Assembly (NCBI GenBank): GCA_025774865.1
Contig: JALGZO010000506.1
Location: forward strand, 1-6,783
Direction of reading: 5' to 3'
Length of the DNA stretch: 6,783 bases
Source of the DNA: a bacterium
GTDB lineage: Bacteria > ARS69
Position numbers and translations under genes: made by a program. Shown here in pieces: positions 1 to 6,180 of this stretch; positions within the stretch are counted from its first letter, which is position 1; each line of letters begins with the position of its first letter. The notes below the pieces were generated by a model. It worked only from the letters and a program-made list of their open reading frames with translations. It did no database searches and was not told the origin of the DNA.

Positions 1-1886
1 CTCGACATGACGCCGGCGGGATTCCACGCGATGATCCTCTCGACCCGCCGCACGATGTTCATCGATCCGGTCCAGCTCGGAGATCCGCGCCAGTACGTGA
101 GCCACTTCAAGCGCACGCGGACCCAAGCGAATCCTGATTCTCAGAACGCCTTCACGTGCGAGGTCGAGGCCGACCCCGTGATCGTCGAAGAGATCCGCCG
201 GCCCGTCGCCCAGGGGGCCGGGAGATCTACGGGCACGGAACTCAGGACCTACCGGACCGCGATCGCGGCCACAGGGAATACACCATCTTCCACGGTGGCA
301 CCGTCGCGGACGGCATCGCGGCGATCACTACGTCACTGAACCGCGTCACGGGCATCTACGAGCGAGAGATGTCCATCCGGATGGAGCTGATTCCCAACAA
401 CCACCTCATCGTGTACCCGAATCCTGCGACCGATCCCTACACGAACGGGAACGGCTTCACGATGCTCAGCCAGAACCAGTCGAACCTCGACTCCGTGATC
501 GGAAACGCGAACTACGACATCGGCCACGTCTTCAGCACTGGTGGTGGTGGTGTCGCCGGTCTCGGGGTCGTTTGCCGGGCCGGGCAGAAAGCGCGCGGCG
601 TGACGGGGCTGAACGCCCCGGTCGGCGACATCTTCGACGTCGACTTCGTTTCGCACGAAATGGGCCACCAGTACGGCGGCAGCCACACCTTCAACGGGGA
701 CGCCGGGAGCTGCGCGGGGAACCGCTCGAGCTCCTCCGCCTACGAGCCGGGCTCCGCCTCGACGATCATGGGATATGCCGGCATCTGCGGTTCGCAGAAC
801 ATCCAGAGCACCAGCGACGACTACTTCCACGTCCGGAGCTTCGTCCAGATCACGGCGTACACACAGAGCGGTTCCGGAAGCACCTGCCCGGTGGTGACCG
901 CCACCGGGAACGACGCGCCCCTACCGGTCGCCGGCAATGTGGGCCTGACGATCCCGATCGACACTCCGTTCATCCTGGAGGGCTCGGCGACGGATCCCAA
1001 CGGCGACACGATGACCTACTGCTGGGAGCAGTACGATCTCGGTCCGGCCGGACACCCTGATTTTCCGGTCGGGAACGCCCCGATCTTCCGCTCATTCGAC
1101 CCGAAGAACCAGCCGGCCCGGATGTTCCCGAAGCCGCCCGACGTCCGGAACAACGTGCACACGATCGGCGAGCTCCTTCCGACCTATCAACGCACGCTGC
1201 ACTTCCGGTTCACGGTGCGGGACCTGTTCGGTGGAGTCGATTTCGACTTCACGGCGGTCGACGTCGAGGAAACGGCCGGACCGTTTCTGGTCACGTCGGT
1301 GGGGGCGACGCCCTGGAACGCGAACGCGACGCGGACCATCACGTGGGATGTTTCCGGTACGGACGCGGCTCCCGTGTCGTGCTCCAGCGTGAACATCCTG
1401 CTCTCTACAGACGGAGGCAGATCCTTCCCCATCGTTATCGCGACCGGGGTGCCGAACGACGGAAGCGAGGTCATTCTCGTTCCGGTCGCCGACACCGACG
1501 AGGGCCGCGTGAAGGTGGAGGCAGCGGACAACGTCTTCTTCGATTTGAACGACACCAACTTCACGATCACCAACGATGCCACCGACGTCGATGACGCGGC
1601 GGCCGTGGCCTCCACCCTGAAGCTCGAGGTCCGGCCGAACCCGTTCACGAACCGGACCCGGGTCGTGTACTCGCTGACGCGGCGGAGCCCCGTCGTCGTC
1701 AGCGTCTTCGACACGGCCGGGCGACGGGTCGGCACGCTCTTCCGCGGAGTCCAGGAAGCCGGCTCGCAAGTTGCCGAGTGGGACGGCCGCGACCAGACAG
1801 GCGCGCAGGTCGCATCCGGCGTCTACTTCGTGCGAATGCAGTCGCAGAACGAGGTGCACATGGCCCGGGTGGTTCACCTGGAGTAG
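1..1886 (+). CDS. Secreted reprolysin-like (metzincin) zinc metalloprotease with C-terminal sorting tail; 5'-partial and frameshifted
   Basis: A zinc endopeptidase that probably cleaves proteins outside the cell. The reading frame is already open at base 1 (visible start LDMTPAGFHAMI), so signal peptide and early propeptide lie off the window. Coding runs in frame 1 to about 273, then continues in frame 3 to the TAG at 1884-1886. With the frame restored about 628 residues are visible. The zinc motif HEMGHQYGGSH (HExxHxxGxxH, nt 654-686, about residues 219-229) supplies three His ligands and the catalytic Glu. The Met-turn TIMGYAG follows (Met codon 768-770). Next come a beta-sandwich region (about nt 906-1275, with TYCWEQ and FRFTVRD), a second Ig-like module (about 1278-1580, with ITWDV, LSTDGG, PNDGS), and a FlgD-Ig/type IX-like tail (1617-1883; PNPF at 1635-1646, GVYF at 1818-1829). 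The order matches reprolysin-like T9SS-associated proteases. Taken literally, the longest downstream ORF starts at ATG 156, but its first 40 codons are an Arg-rich out-of-frame translation. Family call is confident; whether the gene is functional is not. Confidence 0.88.
271..281 (+). other. Frameshift site in the metalloprotease gene (apparent loss of one G)
   Basis: Frame 1 encodes family-like sequence up to TYRTAIAATG (codons ending at 276), then degenerates and stops at 337-339. Frame 3 becomes family-like from EYTIFHGGTV (GAA codon at 276-278). Before that it is Arg-rich, with an in-frame TGA at 135-137. Adding one base at the GGG run (274-276) joins them as AATG-EYTIFHGG, which fits the usual continuity of this protease family. 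I see no X XXY YYZ slippery heptamer, so programmed -1 frameshifting is unlikely. Remaining options are a real disabling mutation or an indel error in the assembly. Location is confident; cause is open. Confidence 0.8.
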
Positions 1887-2137
1887 TCCGCCTCGCCGTC
1901 GAGACCGGCGGCACCCACCCATCGCGAGAGCTTCTTCGCGACGGATTCTCGCGATGCGTGACATCTATTCACGAAATTGAAGCTGATAGACATACATTCC
2001 TGCTCTACGGCTATTTCGGCCGCCCCGATTTGCGCTCGCGGGTGACCAGCCCGTAAAGTCGCCCGGTTCCCATCCTGCGCATTGCCTCCGTGCCGGCAGG
2101 TGCGACTCTTCCCGACCGATAATGGGCATCCGCGCGC
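1887..2137. other. Intergenic region between metalloprotease and phosphoesterase genes
   Basis: No convincing coding sequence on either strand. It holds a 10-bp inverted repeat near the upstream gene's end, then a stretch locally richer in A/T than its surroundings (about 1961-2018). That stretch has a -35-like TAGACA at 1987-1992 and a poor -10-like TATTTC at 2012-2017, 19 nt apart, too weak to call a promoter. If the next gene is transcribed separately, its promoter should lie in this stretch. Confidence 0.5.
1920..1956. repeat. 10-bp perfect inverted repeat downstream of the metalloprotease gene
   Basis: CATCGCGAGA (1920-1929) is the exact reverse complement of TCTCGCGATG (1947-1956), with a 17-nt spacer. 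It starts 33 nt after the stop codon, where a transcript-end hairpin would be expected. No T-run follows, so a classical intrinsic terminator is not supported. It may be a 3'-end stabilising hairpin, a U-less terminator or a protein-binding dyad. Confidence 0.45.
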
Positions 2138-4681
2138 ATGAGACGATCATCGGTACTCGGCCTTCTGCTGTTCGTCACCTCCGTCTCACCGGCCCTCGGT
2201 CAAACGCCGCCGAACTACCGGGTCGCGTTCATCGGCGACTCGAACTACGGACAGGACTTTCAGAACGTCCTCGACATGATGGCGCGGGAAGGCGTGGATG
2301 CGGTCGTCCACGCAGGTGACCTCGCGTATTCGGCGGGAGGGGTCAGTGGATTCAGAACCCGGATCGAGGACACCCTCGGTCCGAACTTCCCGTACTTCGC
2401 CTCCGTGGGAAACCACGACAAGGACCACTGGGCCAGCTACCAGGCGTTTCTCGAGCCATGGGCCACCGCCAATGGCATCGTGTGGGATGGTGACTTCGGA
2501 ATCCAATCCTCCCACGAGTTTCAGGGTATTCATTTCGTTCTGGTCGCGCCGGGAGATTTCGGGGGCGAGCACGCCACGTATGTCCGTGACCGGCATGCGG
2601 CCAGCGACGCCACCTGGAAGATCAGCGTCTGGCATCGCAACATGGAGATCTACCAGCTCGGTACCAAGGGGAACGACACGGGCTGGGGTGTCTACGAAGA
2701 GTCCCGGCGAGCGGGCGCCATCGTCGCGACCGCACACGAGCACTCCTACGGGCGCACCTTTGAACTCTCCAACGTCGAAAGCGCGGTCGTGTCGCACTTC
2801 GACGACGGCCAACTGAACCCGATCGCCCTGATATCGGATGACCTCGGGACGCCGACCATCGACGAAGGGCGGAGTTTCGTCTTCGTCTCCGGCTTGGGAG
2901 GCCAGAGCGTTCGGAACCAGGACCGCTGCACCGAGGGCTGGGGACCCGGCGCCGCCAGCCCTTGCGACGTTTGGGGTGCCGTCTACACGGATGATCAAGG
3001 CGCCACTTTCGGCGCTCTGATCGGTGAGTTCAACCACGGCGGCGACGCGACCCTGGCGCACTTCTACTTCATGAACGTGAATGATCAGATCATCGATGAC
3101 TTCTACGTTCGGTCCAATCACATCCCGGCGGCTCCGCCCGACGCCCCGAGCGATCTCCTGGCCACGGCCGCCTCCAGCAACCGAATCGATCTCGGCTGGA
3201 TGGACAACTCCGACAACGAGGGCGGATTCCGAATCGAACAATCCACCGACGGCGGCGGCCCGTTCAGCGTAATCGCTCAAGTCGGGGGCAACGTGACGAG
3301 TTATTCGGATGCGGGCCTCCTCCCCTCGACGGAGTATTGCTACCGCGTGCGCGCCTTCAACGGGGCCGGCCCCTCCGACTATACGAACACCGACTGCGCC
3401 ACCACGCCCGCGCCCACCCCGCCCGCCGACCCGACGGACCTGGTCGCCATGGCCGTGGGCAGCACCCAGATCGATTTGAGCTGGATGGATCAGGCCGATG
3501 ACGAAGATGGATTCACGATCGAGCGTTCGACCGACGGCGGCAGCACGTTCACCGAGATCGCCACGGTCGGCCTCGACGTCACGAGCTACTCGGACCTGGA
3601 CCTGGCGCCCTTGACCGAATACTGCTACCGCGTGCGTGCCTTCAATCTCGCGGGGAACTCCGGCTACTCGAATACCGATTGCGCGACGACGCTGGACGTC
3701 CCGATGGATCCGCCTCAGTTCGAGGAAGTCGTGACCGGCGGGGCTTCCGGTACCTTGGTCTCGACTTCCGAAGGCGTGACCGCCGTCGACGGCGACCTGT
3801 ACCTGGCCGCGATCTCCGCGAAGGAGCACGAGTCGGTCGTTTCCGTGACGGGGCTCGGTCTGACGTGGACCCTGGTCGAGGAGCAGTGCAGTGGGCGCAA
3901 CCAGACCGGCGTGTCGGTCTGGAGCGCGCAGGGCACACCCACTGGAAGCGGGGTGGTCTCAGCGACCCTTGCCGCCTCCGCCGGCAACATCGTGATCGCG
4001 GTGTCCCGCTACTCGGGGGTTGACCCCTTCGATCCGGTGAGCAACGTCGTTTCCGGGAATACCAACGGGGTAGCGGGTGCCTGCTCCGGAGGTTCGGACA
4101 ACAGCTCCTATTCTCTCGACATCACGACCGCGCTGGACAACACCTTGGTCTACTCCGCCGCGGCCCGTCGGAACCAGACCCACACTCCCGGCGCCGGATA
4201 CACGGAACGAGCTGAAGTCCAGCATGGCAGCGGCGGCAATGCTGCCGGTCAGGCGGTGCAGGACCGCGCGTTTCCGACCGCTTCGACGGTGGCCGTCGAG
4301 GGCTCGCTCAGCAGCAGTGTGGACTGGGCGGTTGTCGCCGTCTCGATCCGTCCCACCTCCTTCGCCCCGAGCGGTCTCGCGGACTCTTCACCGACCGAGC
4401 CGACGACCTTCGCCCTCAGGCAGAGCTTCCCGAATCCGTTCGGCTCCTCCACGACCATCACCTACGAATTGTCAAAGGCGGATCTGGTCAAACTCACGGT
4501 CTTCAATGTGCACGGTGAGCGATTGGCGGTTCTCGTCGACGGGCATCAGCCGGCCGGCGCGTACCAAACGCGCTGGCCGGCCGTCTCGGCCGGCGGCAGC
4601 TCTCTCCCGAGCGGTGTCTACTTCGCACGACTGCAGGTCGGTGGAAGGGCAAAGACCATCAAGATGATGCTCATCCAGTGA
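2138..4681 (+). CDS. Secreted purple-acid-phosphatase-like metallophosphoesterase with two FN3 domains and C-terminal sorting tail
   Basis: A predicted extracellular phosphoesterase of 847 residues; the natural substrate cannot be read from sequence. Residues 1-21 form a signal peptide (MRRSS, then a hydrophobic core, likely cut after ALG). The calcineurin-like domain spans about 27-330 with ordered metal motifs: GDSN (D34), GDLAY (D61, Y64), GNHD (N92, H93), VWHRN (H166) and AHEHSYGR (H200, H202). Tyr after GDxx is the purple acid phosphatase signature. The first motif ends in Asn where Gly is usual, and the last has Ala before HxH. Two FN3 repeats follow (336-423 and 431-518), then a beta-rich domain (about 524-740; GLGLTWT, GRNQTG, SRYSGVD, VDWAVVAVSI) that I know only as an accessory module. 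The tail is 758-847 (PNPF at 4430-4441, GVYF at 4613-4624). An in-frame TAA at 2120-2122 prevents an earlier start. ATG 2138 fits the signal peptide although no Shine-Dalgarno is visible. Confidence 0.9.
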   Translation: MRRSSVLGLLLFVTSVSPALGQTPPNYRVAFIGDSNYGQDFQNVLDMMAREGVDAVVHAGDLAYSAGGVSGFRTRIEDTLGPNFPYFASVGNHDKDHWASYQAFLEPWATANGIVWDGDFGIQSSHEFQGIHFVLVAPGDFGGEHATYVRDRHAASDATWKISVWHRNMEIYQLGTKGNDTGWGVYEESRRAGAIVATAHEHSYGRTFELSNVESAVVSHFDDGQLNPIALISDDLGTPTIDEGRSFVFVSGLGGQSVRNQDRCTEGWGPGAASPCDVWGAVYTDDQGATFGALIGEFNHGGDATLAHFYFMNVNDQIIDDFYVRSNHIPAAPPDAPSDLLATAASSNRIDLGWMDNSDNEGGFRIEQSTDGGGPFSVIAQVGGNVTSYSDAGLLPSTEYCYRVRAFNGAGPSDYTNTDCATTPAPTPPADPTDLVAMAVGSTQIDLSWMDQADDEDGFTIERSTDGGSTFTEIATVGLDVTSYSDLDLAPLTEYCYRVRAFNLAGNSGYSNTDCATTLDVPMDPPQFEEVVTGGASGTLVSTSEGVTAVDGDLYLAAISAKEHESVVSVTGLGLTWTLVEEQCSGRNQTGVSVWSAQGTPTGSGVVSATLAASAGNIVIAVSRYSGVDPFDPVSNVVSGNTNGVAGACSGGSDNSSYSLDITTALDNTLVYSAAARRNQTHTPGAGYTERAEVQHGSGGNAAGQAVQDRAFPTASTVAVEGSLSSSVDWAVVAVSIRPTSFAPSGLADSSPTEPTTFALRQSFPNPFGSSTTITYELSKADLVKLTVFNVHGERLAVLVDGHQPAGAYQTRWPAVSAGGSSLPSGVYFARLQVGGRAKTIKMMLIQ
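3143..3691 (+). repeat. Tandem pair of fibronectin type III domains inside the phosphoesterase gene
   Basis: The two units (3143-3406 and 3428-3691) are each 88 codons long, align without gaps, and are joined by a seven-residue Pro/Ala-rich linker. Counting by eye, 58 of 88 residues are identical. The strongest match is near the end, where both carry TEYCYRVRAFN and NTDCATT. Each unit has the FN3 hallmark Trp (GWMD, SWMD) and the Tyr-rich F strand. Such repeats usually act as spacers or carbohydrate-adhesion modules in secreted bacterial enzymes. The paired Cys residues (YCYR and TDCATT) may form a disulfide in each unit, which is an inference. Confidence 0.85.
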
Positions 4682-4689
4682 TATGGAAC

Positions 4690-4739
4690 GACGCCGTCCG
4701 GGCGGCAGACTGGCACTCTCCTCGGATCGCCCCGGCGTC
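4690..4739. terminator. Bulged GC-rich hairpin just after the phosphoesterase stop codon
   Basis: GACGCCG (4690-4696) pairs exactly with CGGCGTC (4733-4739). After a three-base bulge (TCC, 4697-4699), GGGCGG (4700-4705) pairs with TCGCCC (4727-4732), including one G-T wobble, leaving a 21-nt loop. The structure begins 9 nt after the stop, as expected for a transcript-end hairpin. There is no T-run directly after it, so Rho-independent termination is uncertain. It may instead be a 3' stabilising structure. Confidence 0.35.
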
Positions 4740-4761
4740 CGCGACCGTGCGCAATGACGAA

Positions 4762-4790
4762 GATCAGGTTTTTTCATGATCCTGATCATG
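4762..4790. promoter_or_regulatory. Overlapping dyads around a T6 run, upstream of the M28 peptidase gene
   Basis: GATCAGG (4762-4768) is the reverse complement of CCTGATC (4781-4787), with a 12-nt spacer that begins with TTTTTT (4769-4774). CATGATC (4775-4781) is the reverse complement of GATCATG (4784-4790), giving a 16-bp near-palindrome around a central CT. The two pairings share 4784-4787 plus base 4781, so they cannot form together. The palindrome could be an operator for a dimeric regulator, or the set could be alternative RNA hairpins. A two-base loop cannot close as RNA, so that hairpin would lose at least its innermost pair. Dyads are seen directly; function is inferred. Confidence 0.3.
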
Positions 4791-4810
4791 GCCCCCGTCT
4801 CTACCACACG

Positions 4811-4839
4811 TTGTGCTGGCTCGAAGCAGGGGACATACC
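4811..4839 (+). promoter_or_regulatory. Weak sigma70-like promoter candidate for the M28 peptidase gene
   Basis: TTGTGC (4811-4816) and CATACC (4834-4839) are separated by 17 nt, the ideal spacing, and would give a leader of roughly 35 nt before ATG 4881. Each hexamer matches the consensus at only three of six positions, so this could be chance. Confidence 0.15.
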
Positions 4840-4870
4840 GCTGTTTGCCACTCGTAGACCCGGTCGAGAC

Positions 4871-4875
4871 GGAGG
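4871..4875 (+). promoter_or_regulatory. Shine-Dalgarno that fixes the M28 peptidase start
   Basis: GGAGG lies five bases before ATG 4881. It decides in favour of this start over the in-frame ATG at 4776, which would add 35 residues ahead of an otherwise normal signal peptide and falls inside the dyad upstream. Confidence 0.8.
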
Positions 4876-4880
4876 GCGAC

Positions 4881-6110
4881 ATGCGAACCGGTTGGCTATG
4901 CCTCGGACTGACCATTCTCTGGGCATCCACCAGTCAGGCTCAAACCGATCCCATCGTGGAAGACATCGTGGCCGCCGTATCCCAGACCCGCTTGACGAGC
5001 CACGTGCAGACGCTTCAGGACTTCGACACACGCTACACCTACGCCCAGGGCAACACGGATGCGGGCGATTGGCTCGTCGGCTTCTTCACAGGCCTCGGCA
5101 TCGAGGTCGAACGCCACGAGTTCACGTACGGCACCCACACCGAGGAGAACATCATCGCCCGGATTTCCGGAACGACCCATCCGGACGAGATCATCGTGAT
5201 CTCCGGCCATTTCGACTCCACGTCGGAGCAGCCGTACGCTCTCGCCCCGGGGGCGGACGACGATGCCAGTGCCATCGCGGCGGTGCTGGAAGCCGCCCTG
5301 ATCTTCAAGGACCATCGATTCGAGCGAACGGTGGAATTCATTTGCTACAACGCCGAGGAGCAAGGTCGGCGAGGAAGCATCGCGATCGCCGCGGATTATC
5401 AAGCGGCCGGAAAGAACCTGGTCGCCGTCGTGAACAGCGACATGATCGGCTACTGGCCCACCGGGTGGGGTCGTGACCTGGACGTGGCCTACGAGCCGGT
5501 CTCCGAGTGGCTCGCCGATCTCGTCATCGACGTCAACTCGCGATACGTCGGCGTCCCCATCGCGAAGCATCTGAGCGGCGCCTGCCGCGACGATCACTGG
5601 TCGTTCACGAGTCGCGGAATCTCGGCCATCACGAACATGGACTGCTGGGATGCGCACAACGGCGGTCCCGAAAGCACACCCTACTACCACAGAAGCACGG
5701 ACACCATCAGCACGCTGAACCTCGCCTGCATGACGCAGGTCGTACAAGTCAACGTCGCGGTGGTCGCCGAGCTGGCCCGCCCTCTAAACCCCGTGGGCGT
5801 CACCGACCAGTGGACGACCGTCTCCGACCGCGCGAACCGGCTTTCCCTGCAGATCCGCCCCAACCCATTCGGACCGAGTACGATGATCGCCTATCGTGTA
5901 CCGACCACCGGAATCGTGTCTCTCCGAGTCTATGATGCGGCGGGGCGACTCGTCAGAACCGTTGCGACCGGCGAGCAGGAAGAAGGGGATCAATCGCGTA
6001 TTTGGCGCGGGAACGATGACGTCGGACGGCCCGCGACCCCGGGCGTCTACTTCGTGCGGCTACGGGTGGGGGCTGAAAGGCAGACGAAACGCGTGGTGTT
6101 GATCCGCTAA
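4881..6110 (+). CDS. Secreted M28-family zinc aminopeptidase with C-terminal sorting tail
   Basis: A 409-residue exported exopeptidase that probably removes N-terminal amino acids from peptides with a two-zinc centre. Residues 1-20 form a signal peptide ending SQA. The full M28 metal set is present, numbered from this start: GHFD (H110, with D112), GADDDAS at 124-130 (D127 the likely bridging ligand), NAEEQG (E159 general base, E160 ligand), NSDMIGY (D187) and YYHRSTDT (H270). This resembles the Vibrio-type secreted leucine aminopeptidase; the Gly normally after GADDDAS is Ala here. CRDDHWSF and NMDCWDAHNGG sit near the expected substrate pocket, and their Cys pair may form a disulfide. No PA domain is inserted. 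The tail spans about 321-409 (PNPF at 5859-5870, GVYF at 6042-6053). It lies 199 nt after the phosphoesterase gene and probably has its own promoter. It could finish peptides produced by the upstream metalloprotease. Family assignment is firm; substrate preference is unknown. Confidence 0.93.
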   Translation: MRTGWLCLGLTILWASTSQAQTDPIVEDIVAAVSQTRLTSHVQTLQDFDTRYTYAQGNTDAGDWLVGFFTGLGIEVERHEFTYGTHTEENIIARISGTTHPDEIIVISGHFDSTSEQPYALAPGADDDASAIAAVLEAALIFKDHRFERTVEFICYNAEEQGRRGSIAIAADYQAAGKNLVAVVNSDMIGYWPTGWGRDLDVAYEPVSEWLADLVIDVNSRYVGVPIAKHLSGACRDDHWSFTSRGISAITNMDCWDAHNGGPESTPYYHRSTDTISTLNLACMTQVVQVNVAVVAELARPLNPVGVTDQWTTVSDRANRLSLQIRPNPFGPSTMIAYRVPTTGIVSLRVYDAAGRLVRTVATGEQEEGDQSRIWRGNDDVGRPATPGVYFVRLRVGAERQTKRVVLIR

Positions 6111-6112
6111 AT

Positions 6113-6125
6113 GCGGCGGCGGCGG
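6113..6125. repeat. Short GCG trinucleotide run
   Basis: Four consecutive GCG units plus a G (13 bases), starting 3 nt after the M28 peptidase stop. Too short to be informative beyond possible slippage in replication or assembly. Confidence 0.5.
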
Positions 6126-6126
6126 T

Positions 6127-6179
6127 GGGTCGGGCCACGGCGGCGTGTGCTCGGCCCGCGGCGGTCGAAGTGACGACCC
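6127..6179. terminator. Overlapping inverted repeats in the convergent gap; possible two-way terminator
   Basis: The 70-nt gap between two gene ends facing each other holds GGGTCG (6127-6132) complementary to CGACCC (6174-6179), and CGGGCC (6131-6136) complementary to GGCCCG (6153-6158). The pairings overlap at 6131-6132 but could nest if two pairs are given up. A shared terminator is expected between convergent genes, and this is the only structured sequence there. No T-run exists on either strand, so the call rests on position and symmetry alone. Confidence 0.3.
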
Positions 6180-6180
6180 G

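Noticed and set aside
270-282. Programmed -1 ribosomal frameshifting in the metalloprotease gene
   Set aside because: No slippery heptamer at the junction (reading ACA GGG AAT), no reason for this family to use recoding, and a lost G in a G run explains it more simply.
1092-1964. 290-codon minus-strand frame antisense to the metalloprotease gene
   Set aside because: Arg- and Val-rich shadow of the well-supported plus-strand protease; no domain signature.
2092-2099. TGCCGGCA palindrome upstream of the phosphoesterase gene
   Set aside because: Eight bases of G/C-rich symmetry are expected by chance; no flanking pairing or promoter geometry supports it.
2186-3829. Long open frame (547 codons) on the minus strand, antisense to the phosphoesterase gene
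   Set aside because: The plus strand has a complete signal peptide, catalytic motifs and FN3 repeats there. The antisense product is Arg/Val/Gly-rich with no recognisable motif, as expected from codon bias in high-GC DNA.
4776-4880. N-terminal extension of the M28 peptidase from the ATG at 4776
   Set aside because: A good Shine-Dalgarno and a normal signal peptide at ATG 4881 make the 35-residue extension unlikely. It would also bury the signal peptide.
4896-5747. 283-codon minus-strand frame antisense to the M28 peptidase gene
   Set aside because: Overlaps the M28 core with its complete metal-ligand set; composition typical of an antisense shadow.
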